NCBI RefSeq assembly: GCF_030316135.1
Contig: NZ_CP128185.1
Location: 2,790,001 to 2,854,000 of the forward strand
Reading direction: 5' to 3'
DNA: 64,000 nt
Source of the DNA: Aliiglaciecola sp. LCG003
Lineage (GTDB): Bacteria; Pseudomonadota; Gammaproteobacteria; Enterobacterales; Alteromonadaceae
Position 1 is the first letter of the stretch, and the number at the start of each line of letters is the position of its first letter. The notes beneath the pieces were generated by a model, which saw only the letters and a list, made by a program, of their open reading frames with translations, ran no database searches and had not been told where the DNA came from. Below are positions 1-8,703 of the stretch, piece by piece. A program made the position numbers and the translations under genes.

Positions 1-1028
1 AATTCAATTGCCCTAGCATGCTGACCTAGCAAGGTGTGATATTTCGCCAGTAATTTTTCAACTTTCCACAACAGTGCATTCAAATCAACGGGGATAATAT
101 GGGTAGTTTGAATCGAGGATAAATTATTGTGCTCAGCCAACCAGCGTGAACTAAAGTCCCATCCCGACTCACAAGCGGCTCGTATATTTCGATAATAATC
201 ATTCCGCTGGGACGCCTCTAGGGCACTGGCAGCCTCCATATCTTCTCGATAAGATTCAGGTCGAGGCGTAGCGCTATCATCCCAATAGCGGTTCAACACC
301 TGTGAGTTTGGCATGCGAACTACCCGACGCTTAGCGCAATCCGACACCGACAAATTTTGGGCCCCATCCATCCAGAAGCGATATTCGGTTTCTAAGCCCG
401 CAACAGTAGCAGCGATGAAATTCAGCTTTTCTTGCTCATCTGTCTGCGCTTCAACGATAAGGTCAATCATTAATCCTAGTACTGGAGGCTGAGAGCGTGA
501 GCGGTAGTAGTTGCGATTGCCATTTGGAATACACCCCACTTGTTGTTGTAATTCAATGAAATTGTAAATCATTGATTTAACCAAGGCTTCTCGCCCTGAA
601 ATCATCAGTCCCAAGGCGGTGAAATAGCTATCCCAATAATAAATTTCACGAAACCGTCCTCCAGGCACTAAATAGCCATGCTGCAAAGGGATCAGAGAAT
701 CATTTTGTGGATGGTCGGGTTGTCTGGCTAGTTTATCCCACAAGGCTTCTATTTGTGAGCGCACATCTTGGCTTATCACATCCCTTAACTCCAACGGCTG
801 GGGCAAATCAAAATGTGCATTTACGAAACTGCGAAGATTAAAATCGCTAGCAGATACTTGCTGGTCGTAGTGCTGAGTCACCTTGGCATAATCGCACTTA
901 GGTAATGCATCAGCAAAGGCTTTGCTATCGTCGAAAAGCCCCGCCATTTGTACAGCGTGAAACAACTCACTGTCCAAAAAGGCTAGATTGTCTTGCACAT
1001 CATATTTAGGGTGTTGGGAGTACGTCAT
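1..1028 (-). CDS. GH37 trehalase, N-terminal part (truncated by window edge)
   Basis: Trehalase (alpha,alpha-trehalose to two glucose), inferred cytoplasmic because the N-terminus (MTYSQHPKYDVQ) has no signal peptide. Reading from the ATG at 1028 gives about 342 residues without a stop and the frame leaves the window. The family 37 signature PGGRFREIYYWDSYF is clear at about residues 120-134; the second signature (QWDxPxGWAP) would lie outside. Only 17 bases separate it from the upstream permease gene, so it is the third gene of a receptor-permease-hydrolase operon. A related GH37 substrate cannot be excluded. Confidence 0.88.
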   Translation of the reverse strand, partial: MTYSQHPKYDVQDNLAFLDSELFHAVQMAGLFDDSKAFADALPKCDYAKVTQHYDQQVSASDFNLRSFVNAHFDLPQPLELRDVISQDVRSQIEALWDKLARQPDHPQNDSLIPLQHGYLVPGGRFREIYYWDSYFTALGLMISGREALVKSMIYNFIELQQQVGCIPNGNRNYYRSRSQPPVLGLMIDLIVEAQTDEQEKLNFIAATVAGLETEYRFWMDGAQNLSVSDCAKRRVVRMPNSQVLNRYWDDSATPRPESYREDMEAASALEASQRNDYYRNIRAACESGWDFSSRWLAEHNNLSSIQTTHIIPVDLNALLWKVEKLLAKYHTLLGQHARAIE

Positions 1029-1045
1029 TTTGCTGATCTCAAAAA

Positions 1046-2275
1046 CTATGTAGGCGACGGGGTAGTCTTACGTCGGAAAAAATAAAGGCTCAAAGCAATA
1101 CCCAGCATAGGTATAAGCGCGCTATAAAATGCATTTTGACCACCAAAAATGTCAAAGATGTAACCGGTGAGAATAGAGCCTGTTGTGCCTCCTAGCGCAG
1201 AGAAAACTACAATAAGCCCTGTCATAGCGGCATGGTGGGATTTATTTAGGGAACTTAACATAACTGAATTTAAAATGGGGTATATGGGCGCCATTAATAA
1301 GCCAATCAAAGGTAAAATATATGCAGCCAAAGGGGCATCCCAGATACTATCAACGCCAGCGGGAACTAAGTCTTTAGTTAAGGGTAGGATCAACAGCATC
1401 AAAATCGCCATGCCAAGCAAACACACATTCAAAAAACCATACCAGTTGAATACCCGCAGAACCTGACCGGCGAGCAGGCGTCCAACGGCAATAGATGCTG
1501 CAAATAAACTAGTAACTTGAATACTGATATTCACCGGTAAGTGAAGTATTTCGTTGTTAAAGGTAGGCAGCCAAGTACCTATGCCCTGCTCGACCAACAC
1601 ATATAAAAAGATCGACAGCACAAAAATAAGCACCAAAGGCTTATAGGCCAGTTTGATCATCTGCAGAAAGTCATCTTTTAATTTTACGCTTTGGCTACTT
1701 TTTTGCGGTTTTTCTATCGGTGCAAAAAAAGTGAAAATAATGGTAATACCAATTAAGAACGCCAAAAAGAAATATACATTCAGCCATTGTGCCGAATCGC
1801 TTGGTTGCTCGCCGATAAAGCTGCTAAACACCCAATAACCGGATAAAACACCCAGCATGAAGATCCCTTCAATGGTATTGAGTAACGACGCATGGCCCTT
1901 TGCATCATGGCTTAACTGGCCAATAATTGAATAAACCGACACTTTAACCAAAGCAAAAGAGGTCCCGATACAAGCAAACAGCACTTGGATCATTACAAAT
2001 TCATTGACTAGTGGCGTGACTAAACAAGCAAGCAGAACTAATAATAGTCCCGCTAACAGGGCTATTTTGTAACCTATTCGCGGAATAAATGAGGCAATGA
2101 CAAATGACACCAAAGCAATTGACAGATCTTTAAACCCTTCGAGAGTACTCGCATGAGGTTTACTGATATCAAAGCTGTTAATTGATTGCAGAATGACAGG
2201 TCCGACGCTATTGAGCAAAATCGCGAAGGTAAAATAACAGGCGGCAATCGCGACTATTGTCATCAATCGAGACAT
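1046..2275 (-). CDS. MFS sugar permease (probable trehalose/disaccharide uptake)
   Basis: Inner-membrane major facilitator with about 12 hydrophobic segments over roughly 410 residues. It lies between a TonB receptor gene and a trehalase gene, so import of the intact disaccharide for cytoplasmic hydrolysis is inferred; the sequence alone does not fix the substrate. The open frame extends to a TTG at 2308, but the ATG at 2275 (MSRLMTIVAIAACYF) starts just before the first membrane helix. Neither start has a strong Shine-Dalgarno sequence. A hairpin lies between this gene and the upstream receptor gene. Confidence 0.85.
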   Translation of the reverse strand: MSRLMTIVAIAACYFTFAILLNSVGPVILQSINSFDISKPHASTLEGFKDLSIALVSFVIASFIPRIGYKIALLAGLLLVLLACLVTPLVNEFVMIQVLFACIGTSFALVKVSVYSIIGQLSHDAKGHASLLNTIEGIFMLGVLSGYWVFSSFIGEQPSDSAQWLNVYFFLAFLIGITIIFTFFAPIEKPQKSSQSVKLKDDFLQMIKLAYKPLVLIFVLSIFLYVLVEQGIGTWLPTFNNEILHLPVNISIQVTSLFAASIAVGRLLAGQVLRVFNWYGFLNVCLLGMAILMLLILPLTKDLVPAGVDSIWDAPLAAYILPLIGLLMAPIYPILNSVMLSSLNKSHHAAMTGLIVVFSALGGTTGSILTGYIFDIFGGQNAFYSALIPMLGIALSLYFFRRKTTPSPT

Positions 2276-2367
2276 GGGGTTTAGAGTGTTAACTTGCAAA
2301 ATGATCAATCCAAAAAATGTAGCGGTTTATTGCTTGTGGCGTGCGAATTGAGGTTAACCAAAACAAC

Positions 2368-2393
2368 AGCACCTTGCAATCCAGCAAGGTGCT
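2368..2393 (-). terminator. Intercistronic hairpin between receptor and permease genes
   Basis: AGCACCTTG and CAAGGTGCT form a 9-bp perfect stem around an 8-base loop, 17 bases past the receptor stop codon. On the transcribed (minus) strand it is followed by GTTGTTTTGG, a poor T-tract, so it is more likely a leaky terminator or 3' end protector that lowers permease/trehalase output relative to the receptor. Confidence 0.5.
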
Positions 2394-2409
2394 TTGAGAT
2401 TAACGCAGG

Positions 2410-4671
2410 TTAGAAGTCGTAACTTACGCTAAAGGTAGCTGAGCGCGGCAAAATGAAACGACCATTTGGCGACGTTGGGTTTCTAGGGTCACCTTCGGTC
2501 AACGCGTCTTCATCGGTCACATTTTGCATGGCAAATTCGAATTGCATACCGTTGTCATGTTGAATAATCAGACCTATATCTAATTTTTCATAGCCTTCCA
2601 ATACGACGGTATTCTCGTTATCGGCATAACGATCATCAACCGCAGAAAGGGTGCCATACAGGTTTAGCACGTAATTGACCATTTCAAATTCATAACTTGG
2701 GGTCAAACGAAGTTGCCAACCCGGTTGACGCTGCGCTTCGTTACCTTCATTTGTCGCGCTGTCGGTAATTTCAGGATTTTGAATTGTTGCATTCAAAGTA
2801 ACAGAGAAGCCAGTGTCATTGTAATAAGCCGCATCTAGCTCTACACCGTAAGCTTGGTTCGTTAGTACTTCAGTAGGTCCACCGGGAACGCGAGTAAAGG
2901 TATCACCTTTGACTTCATTATAGAAACCCGTGGCATAGAGGTAGTAATTGGATTTGGCCAGCTTATAGCCTAGTTCAAATTGGGTCACCTCTTTGATCAG
3001 ATCTTCACCGTTTTCATAAGCACCAAAGTTGTCACGAAAATCATCAAAGTAAGGCATTTTGCTACCTTCACTGTAGCGAGCAAAAATACCCATATCTTCT
3101 TGCAACTGCCAGTTCGCCCCGAGGGTAATTGCAGTATCGTTTTCATCATATTGCACTGCTTTGTTAATCACTCCATCGAGACCCTCATCAACGGTGTATT
3201 CAATTTCATGATTCTCTTGGCGCACACCAATATCAGCAGAAAGCGTATCGCTTAACTGATATTCAAAGGCAGCATAGAGCGCCCGCGTATTGCCGTCACC
3301 AGTAGAGTTAATATCATAGTTCCAGCCACAACTATCTTCATTGTCGTTACAGGCTATACCGGTTAGGTTTTCACCACCTGGGGCAATTACATGATAGGAA
3401 TGATTACCAATTGACCACCAGTCGTTAGCAGAAAAACTGCTGGTAAATAAACCCACTGTTGCTGAGAAGTTATCGCCTTTTTTGGTCAATGCTAAATCGT
3501 TGGTAAATGATTCGATTTGCTTTCTGACTACCCAACGGCCTATCTGTTGTACCAAGGTATCACCGTCGTAAGTATTGCCTGTTACCGCGCCAATCGCTGA
3601 TTGGCCGTTGTCGGCAACAGTAGATAAGGCTACGGCATCGCCATTTGGCACTAAACCCAAGGTATCAGCGTTGCCAGAGGTATAGGCGAAACGGTCGACA
3701 AAGGCCCAATCTCCGTCTAGGTCCAAATTAATACTACCGCCGGAAATAGAGCCATCCCAGCCGCGGCCTTCACCAAAATCGAATGCCTCAGATTCACCTT
3801 CTGGACCATACTGAATAGATGCTTGGCGATTTAAAGTGCCGAGTTGCGTGTAGCTATTATCTACCCCTGCCACCAACGGCGTAGGTAGATACCAAGCACC
3901 ATGATCATCAGTATTACGGGTGAATAAGTTGATCTTACCGTTATCCAATACTTTAGTAATATTAATGGTAATTTGATGGCCTTTCTCAGAATCAAAACCC
4001 GCATCTCTGATCCCTGGACTTTGCTGCACATAACCACCGATCATAAAATATAAGTCTTCCGCTAGCGCACCGCTAACCAAAGCATCCACTCGTTGCAAAT
4101 TATAATCTGAAGTGGTGTATTTCACTCGGCCTTCAGTTGACTCTCCGCCCTCTTTAAGCATGAAGTTGGTGGTCAAGCCAGGCTGACCATTTGACACAAC
4201 GGAACTAGGACCACCACGTAGTGCATCCATAAAATCAATGGTTTCATCAATTCTGAACATTGAAGAGTTTTCTAAAAAGGACAAGGTAGGAGGCGTATAA
4301 ACCGGTATACCTTGCAATTGCACGGTTAAAAATGGGGCATCTCCACCACCGGGAAATCCTCGCACAAACACGTTTGCGCCCGCTACTCCACCTGAGCTTT
4401 CAGCCCAGACGCCAGGAATGGCTTTAAATAAATCGGCAGTACTTTTTGGAGCAAGCTTCTTAATATCGTCTTCACCCAAAATGGATGAAGCATAACTTGC
4501 GTCGACTTTTCGAACAGATTGGCCACTAGCCGTACCCGTCACCACGATTTGTTCTACATAATCTTGTTTTTCATTTTTAACTTTTTCTGCTTCTTGAGCC
4601 CGGGCTAATGATGGAAGCGCAAGTGCGATACTAGCTGCGAGCAAGGTGTGTGCAAATTGTGTGTGTTTCAT
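2410..4671 (-). CDS. TonB-dependent receptor (sugar uptake type)
   Basis: Outer-membrane active transporter of 753 residues. It has a Sec signal peptide (hydrophobic stretch ending ...SLARAQ, about residue 26), a TonB-box-like QIVVTG near residue 42, a plug domain with RGF(P)GGG, then a long beta-barrel ending in the aromatic outer-membrane signature ...FSVSYDF. It is the first gene of the operon that continues with the permease and trehalase. The promoter region is shared with the divergent LacI-family gene and holds two palindromic operators. The ligand is inferred to be trehalose or an oligosaccharide containing it. Confidence 0.93.
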   Translation of the reverse strand: MKHTQFAHTLLAASIALALPSLARAQEAEKVKNEKQDYVEQIVVTGTASGQSVRKVDASYASSILGEDDIKKLAPKSTADLFKAIPGVWAESSGGVAGANVFVRGFPGGGDAPFLTVQLQGIPVYTPPTLSFLENSSMFRIDETIDFMDALRGGPSSVVSNGQPGLTTNFMLKEGGESTEGRVKYTTSDYNLQRVDALVSGALAEDLYFMIGGYVQQSPGIRDAGFDSEKGHQITINITKVLDNGKINLFTRNTDDHGAWYLPTPLVAGVDNSYTQLGTLNRQASIQYGPEGESEAFDFGEGRGWDGSISGGSINLDLDGDWAFVDRFAYTSGNADTLGLVPNGDAVALSTVADNGQSAIGAVTGNTYDGDTLVQQIGRWVVRKQIESFTNDLALTKKGDNFSATVGLFTSSFSANDWWSIGNHSYHVIAPGGENLTGIACNDNEDSCGWNYDINSTGDGNTRALYAAFEYQLSDTLSADIGVRQENHEIEYTVDEGLDGVINKAVQYDENDTAITLGANWQLQEDMGIFARYSEGSKMPYFDDFRDNFGAYENGEDLIKEVTQFELGYKLAKSNYYLYATGFYNEVKGDTFTRVPGGPTEVLTNQAYGVELDAAYYNDTGFSVTLNATIQNPEITDSATNEGNEAQRQPGWQLRLTPSYEFEMVNYVLNLYGTLSAVDDRYADNENTVVLEGYEKLDIGLIIQHDNGMQFEFAMQNVTDEDALTEGDPRNPTSPNGRFILPRSATFSVSYDF

Positions 4672-4758
4672 TTCGTTGTACCTGTTAGATGTTAAATTCG
4701 ACGCATATAAACCGACTTAAACGCCTGCTTTTTCTTATCGATGTTAAAGATATGTAAA

Positions 4759-4798
4759 ATTGCAATCGATTGCAATTAATTTCGCAATCGATTGCAAT
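4759..4798. promoter_or_regulatory. Tandem LacI-family operators
   Basis: ATTGCAATCGATTGCAAT at 4759-4776 is a perfect 18-bp palindrome. A second copy, GCAATCGATTGC at 4784-4795, has its centre 22 bp away, about two helical turns. Both sit between the divergent receptor and LacI genes and have the central CG typical of LacI/GalR-family operators. Cooperative binding by the adjacent regulator is inferred. Confidence 0.85.
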
Positions 4799-4877
4799 AA
4801 AATTAAATAAATTTAACAAATCGGGTGTTTTAGCGTATTTTCATCAGTCGAAGTAAGCTCAAAGGAAAGTAACGGTA

Positions 4878-5891
4878 ATGGCGAGTAAAATTAGGAAGCT
4901 ATCAGATTTAGCGAAATTAGCTGGGGTATCAGAATCTACGGCATCTAGAGCACTAAACAACAATTCGTTGATCAGTCAAAAAACTCGTCAAAAAATTCAA
5001 GCCATCGCTGCTGAACATGGATTTAAAATAAATACAGCTGCTCGTAATTTACGTTTGCAGAAATCCAACACCATAGCGGTGGTGATCATTAAAAGTTCTG
5101 AATTTGACCAGTCGATCACCGATCCCTTTATGTTGAATTTTGTCGGCGTGATCGCGCAAGAACTAACCACACTCAAATATGACGTGTTATTGGTATCACT
5201 GAATATTAATCAGGACATTCAGTTGGCCGATTTCTTTGATATGAAGCGTGCCGATGGTTTGATCGTGTTTGGCCAAGGCGATGATATCAAAAAGTTTGAT
5301 TCACTGATTAATCCCAGTTATCCAATTGTTGTGTGGGGCGCACCTTCGCCCAATCAGTCCTACCCTACCGTTGGCACCGACAATTTTCTTGGAGGAGAGC
5401 TAGCCACAAAACATTTAATTGAACAAAATTGCCAAAATATTGTTTTTAGTGGCTGGCGATCTTTTGAAACCAGTCAGCGTTACGCTGGCTATCAAAAAAC
5501 ACTTCAGCAACATCAACTAACGGCCCCAGCCCCCTTAGACATCCATTTCAATTACGATGATGCCTATCAAGTAACACTTGAATTAATTAAACAAGGTAAA
5601 TTTGATTATGATGGCGTAGTGGCAGCGAGCGACACCATAGCACTAGGGATGATTCGAGCACTCAATGAATCGGGTATCGATATTCCTAACCAGGTTGCGA
5701 TTACCGGTTACGATGATATTTCGGTGGCGGCCTATACCCAACCGGCGTTAACGTCTATCAAGCAAGATACCGCACAAGCTGGAAAACTCTTAGTCGATTC
5801 CTTAATTGCGTTAATGGCCAATGAGCAAGTAATCTCCACAATGATGCCGACCGAATTGATCATTCGTCAATCCAGTCAACGAAAAAAATAA
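4878..5891 (+). CDS. LacI/GalR-family transcriptional repressor
   Basis: 337 residues. The N-terminal helix-turn-helix is KLSDLAKLAGVSESTASRAL with hinge helix ...INTAARNLRLQKS, followed by a periplasmic-binding-protein-like sensor domain (NTIAVVI to the end) with the family signature VAITGYDDISVAAYTQPALTSI near residue 275. It is divergent from the TonB receptor operon and likely controls both units through the paired palindromes upstream. The inducer is presumably the transported sugar or a derivative. Length and domain order are normal for the family. Confidence 0.94.
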   Translation: MASKIRKLSDLAKLAGVSESTASRALNNNSLISQKTRQKIQAIAAEHGFKINTAARNLRLQKSNTIAVVIIKSSEFDQSITDPFMLNFVGVIAQELTTLKYDVLLVSLNINQDIQLADFFDMKRADGLIVFGQGDDIKKFDSLINPSYPIVVWGAPSPNQSYPTVGTDNFLGGELATKHLIEQNCQNIVFSGWRSFETSQRYAGYQKTLQQHQLTAPAPLDIHFNYDDAYQVTLELIKQGKFDYDGVVAASDTIALGMIRALNESGIDIPNQVAITGYDDISVAAYTQPALTSIKQDTAQAGKLLVDSLIALMANEQVISTMMPTELIIRQSSQRKK

Positions 5892-6035
5892 CAGCGTTGA
5901 GATAAAATGCACTTTTGCATATTTTCTGTGGTTTTCGCCGTCTGTTAGCCAAGTTTTGTTAGGAAATAGAGTAATTTAAAATATTTCAACAACGCAATTC
6001 TCTTTACCATCTATGCAATTTAGATTACATTTTGC

Positions 6036-6052
6036 CTGTCGCAGTATGACAG
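6036..6052. promoter_or_regulatory. Possible XRE operator
   Basis: CTGTC-n7-GACAG inverted repeat just upstream of the XRE gene's ribosome binding site (AGAGGT at about 6051-6056). Placement suggests autoregulation. Five-base arms could occur by chance. Confidence 0.35.
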
Positions 6053-6065
6053 AGGTAAGAGCAGT

Positions 6066-6323
6066 ATGAGTAGACGAAAAAAGTTTGAAGGAACCGTCCT
6101 CAGGGAGTTGCGTAAAAAATCCGGCTTTACACAAGAAGAATGGGCGCAAAAGGTCGGGTTAAGCAGAGAAACCATTTCTGCAATTGAAAATAATAAACCC
6201 GGCACAATTGAACATTTAAGTATGGAAGTTATGCGTAAAATGTATGAGATTTCCAGTTCAAGAATTGATGACGCCCATAAACACTCCTTCATGGAAAAAG
6301 TTATTTGTTACTTTGGATTCTAG
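6066..6323 (+). CDS. Small XRE-family DNA-binding regulator
   Basis: 85 residues consisting almost wholly of an HTH_3 domain: LRELRKKSGFTQEEWAQKVG then LSRETISAIEN, typical of small Cro/CI-like regulators of the YozG type. An AGAGGT ribosome binding site precedes the ATG. The stop codon at 6321-6323 is one base from a GTG that can start the next gene, a membrane protein, so the two are probably translationally coupled. Regulators of this size beside small multi-TM proteins often control that neighbour. Confidence 0.85.
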   Translation: MSRRKKFEGTVLRELRKKSGFTQEEWAQKVGLSRETISAIENNKPGTIEHLSMEVMRKMYEISSSRIDDAHKHSFMEKVICYFGF

Positions 6324-6324
6324 T

Positions 6325-7017
6325 GTGCTGAGCCGACAGTTCGTCTATAATTTCCTCACCCCAGTAGCTATTGTTGCTTCTATTTTATTGGGGATATTCA
6401 CCTTTGATACGCCCTATATTTTTGATCTGGTCAGTGCCAGCATTTTCTTATTTATTTTATTCTTTTTCAGAAACAACGCAGACATTGTCGGGTTATGCTT
6501 AATTTTAATCGTTGAGAAAATTGGGATTTTTATCGCCTTCCAATTGCTAACTGAAAACATTTATTACCAAGGATTGTTCTTTCTTTTTGCTCTAGGATGT
6601 ATGTGGCAAATTCGCTCCGATCCTATTAATAAGATAGTCGTGCCCTTTATACTTATCGTGGTGGGATTCGAGCTGTATTGGACTTCAGTTGGTGAAACCG
6701 GCCCGATGATCTACTTTTTCTTTGTTAAAATAGGCATATACATTTTGGTTAGGGGCGCAATCGTTTTGCGCCCCCATTACCGTAAAGGCACCAACTATAT
6801 TCAGGGTGATTGGTTAGTTTATAACACCAAAGGTGTTGTTTGTTTAATTGAATGTGCCATGGTGACAGAGTACCTTATTCGTACAACAATCAATCAAAAT
6901 GCTATGTATTTATACACTTCCTATGAATATATCATGCAGGCGCTCGGCGTTTGGGTGATGTACATTGTATTGCGCGAAGCCATACATGAAATGAAAGCCC
7001 GTTCAATGATGGCCTAA
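6325..7017 (+). CDS. Multi-spanning membrane protein of unknown function
   Basis: About 230 residues with seven or eight hydrophobic segments (for example FLTPVAIVASILLGIF, SASIFLFILFFF, VVPFILIVVGFELYW, YIMQALGVWVMYIVL). No family recognised and no obvious catalytic motif. The frame is open from 6244, overlapping the XRE gene. The GTG at 6325, directly after that gene's stop, is preferred because upstream residues (SWKKLF...) are encoded inside the XRE gene. It is followed by a small exported peptide gene; a role in sensing or handling that peptide is possible but unproven. Confidence 0.75.
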   Translation: MLSRQFVYNFLTPVAIVASILLGIFTFDTPYIFDLVSASIFLFILFFFRNNADIVGLCLILIVEKIGIFIAFQLLTENIYYQGLFFLFALGCMWQIRSDPINKIVVPFILIVVGFELYWTSVGETGPMIYFFFVKIGIYILVRGAIVLRPHYRKGTNYIQGDWLVYNTKGVVCLIECAMVTEYLIRTTINQNAMYLYTSYEYIMQALGVWVMYIVLREAIHEMKARSMMA

Positions 7018-7092
7018 AGAATTAGTAATTTCTTCCGATATCTGCATAATAGAAATGTGGAAATGAATCCACATTTCGTGTTTGGAGGAAAT

Positions 7093-7257
7093 ATGAGAAA
7101 GTCTAAATCCATCTTTTTTGCTGTTATATTAACCGCAGTTCCTGCCTTTGTATCCATGCAGGCGCACGCTACCAGTGGCACCAAGCCACCGCCGAATGAA
7201 CCAGAAGAATCTGAAGGTGTTGATATCTTGGATTGGTTCGAAGATATCCTCGGTTAG
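7093..7257 (+). CDS. Small exported acidic peptide precursor (54 aa)
   Basis: The ATG at 7093 is preceded by a strong GGAGGA (7084-7089); an earlier in-frame start at 7057 has no such site. The product has a positively charged start (MRKSKS), a hydrophobic core (IFFAVILTAVPAFV) and a cleavage-like MQAHA, leaving a mature peptide of about 28 residues. That peptide is proline- and acid-rich (TKPPPNEPEES) and ends in an amphipathic tail (VDILDWFEDILG). A rho-independent terminator follows within 7 bases, making it the last gene of the XRE/membrane/peptide unit. The architecture recalls peptide signals or small membrane-active effectors. Function unknown. Confidence 0.7.
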   Translation: MRKSKSIFFAVILTAVPAFVSMQAHATSGTKPPPNEPEESEGVDILDWFEDILG

Positions 7258-7263
7258 AATAAT

Positions 7264-7287
7264 GGCTTGCTCTTGCAAGCCTTTTTT
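7264..7287 (+). terminator. Rho-independent terminator
   Basis: GGCTTGC-TCTT-GCAAGCC, a 7-bp perfect stem with a 4-base loop, followed by six T. It ends the XRE/membrane/peptide unit. Confidence 0.88.
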
Positions 7288-7446
7288 ATGTTTATACGTC
7301 ATGATGACCCCCCCTTAAGTTTTGGTTGAGTATTAGGAGCAAAGATTGACTTTCAATCAGTCTGAGGCTTGGTAAATTTTTCTCTATTCCCTTTTATAAA
7401 TTATCCTCATTCGATAGACACCATTGAATTCACTTATTGCAGGCTG

Positions 7447-8406
7447 CTATTGAAGCCTTGAAAATTGACTGCGGTACGCATTAGGTGAAATTGCAAACTT
7501 GCGCTCAAATGCCCGTCTAAACACATCTAAATTTTTATAGCCACAGGCCTGTGCAACTTTTTGCATAGCGCAATTTGATTCGACCAGTAATTGCTTGGCA
7601 TGCTCTAATCGCAACCGCTCGACATACTTACCCGGTGGTATTTTCATTTGCTTGATAAAACTGCGGTAAAAACTTCTTTCCGTCATACAAACTTGCTCGG
7701 CCAGCGCCGAAACCGGTAATTTGTTGGTCAAATTTTGCAGTATCCACGGGGTAAGACCTGAGAAGTGGCTGTCCGCTGAAAACTGATATCGTAAGGGTTC
7801 AGAAAACTGCGCTTGGCTACCTGTGCGACGATAATGCAAGACTAGAAACTTTGCGACACGTAGCGCTAACTCACTTCCGCAATCCCTTTCCACTAGCGCC
7901 AGCGCAAGATCGATCCCTGAAGATATCCCAGCAGAGCTAGCTATCTTGCCATGATCGACAAACAACTGGTCCTCAACCACATCAATTTGCGGATAGCGCT
8001 GAGCAAAGTCCTGAATGTAGTTCCAATGGGTGGTGGCTTTTTTGTGATTCAGCACCCCAGTAGAGGCTAGAAGGTAAGCCCCAGTGCATATACTCATCAC
8101 TCTGCGACATTTATCGATTTGCTCGGTTAACCAACGATTGTGCGATTCGGTAGTGTGCGCATCTCTTGCACCTGCACCGCCAGGAATAATCAGCGTATCT
8201 AAATGCATATCACTAATAGTGCAGTGATCTGCTACCAGTTTTACACCTGTTTCTGATTGATACGCCTTCTGCTCTAAACCAATAGCAACGATTTGATACT
8301 GCAACGGACCCAGTTCGCTGGCCACAGCAAAGACTTCCAATGGCCCTGCCACATCAAACAGATTCACCTTATCAAAAAGTAAAACACCAATTTTCTTGTT
8401 CATCAT
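7447..8406 (-). CDS. GlxA-type regulator (DJ-1/PfpI domain + AraC HTH)
   Basis: 319 residues. The N-terminal DJ-1/PfpI-like class I glutamine amidotransferase fold (IGVLLFDKVNLFDVAGPLEV) has the nucleophile-elbow cysteine in SICTGAYLLAS at about residue 106. The C-terminal AraC double helix-turn-helix includes LRLEHAKQLLVESNCAMQKV and GYKNLDVFRRAFERKFAISP. Such proteins are transcriptional activators whose DJ-1 domain binds small ligands. It stands alone, minus strand, with no obvious partner gene, so the target is unknown. A second GlxA-type regulator sits at 21.8 kb next to the atu-like operon. Confidence 0.9.
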   Translation of the reverse strand: MMNKKIGVLLFDKVNLFDVAGPLEVFAVASELGPLQYQIVAIGLEQKAYQSETGVKLVADHCTISDMHLDTLIIPGGAGARDAHTTESHNRWLTEQIDKCRRVMSICTGAYLLASTGVLNHKKATTHWNYIQDFAQRYPQIDVVEDQLFVDHGKIASSAGISSGIDLALALVERDCGSELALRVAKFLVLHYRRTGSQAQFSEPLRYQFSADSHFSGLTPWILQNLTNKLPVSALAEQVCMTERSFYRSFIKQMKIPPGKYVERLRLEHAKQLLVESNCAMQKVAQACGYKNLDVFRRAFERKFAISPNAYRSQFSRLQ

Positions 8407-8502
8407 CTATACCTGACTGTGCAATCTAGCCAGAGCTTAACAGACAACCAGAAATGGCAGAATGACACTTTAACGATGTTTTACGCCAATAAAGTCAAAC
8501 GA

Positions 8503-8634
8503 GCTCAAGAGAGATCAAGAGAGATCAAGAGGGTCAGAGTAAAAACGTGATCATTGTCTGAACACGTTTGTTAGGCTCGTGCTTTTTACTCTGACCCTCT
8601 TGATTAGATTAGATTCCTGACCCTCTTGATTATT
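8503..8634. repeat. Dispersed palindromic repeat, locus 1
   Basis: GATCAAGAGGGTCAGAGTAA-type element (from about 8523) faces its inverted copy TTACTCTGACCCTCTTGAT (to about 8603). A further partial inverted copy CTGACCCTCTTGATTA lies at about 8617-8632 and short direct repeats of AGATCAAGAG precede them. The arms can form a stem of about 22 bp. It fills most of the 297-base gap between divergent genes. The same element occurs at 10.3 kb and 47.4 kb. Confidence 0.85.
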
Positions 8635-8703
8635 AACTAGTCGTTAGATTTTATTGATTTTCCTTGTTATTATTTTGGTGCATAAATTTAGCCAAGGAAA
8701 GGT

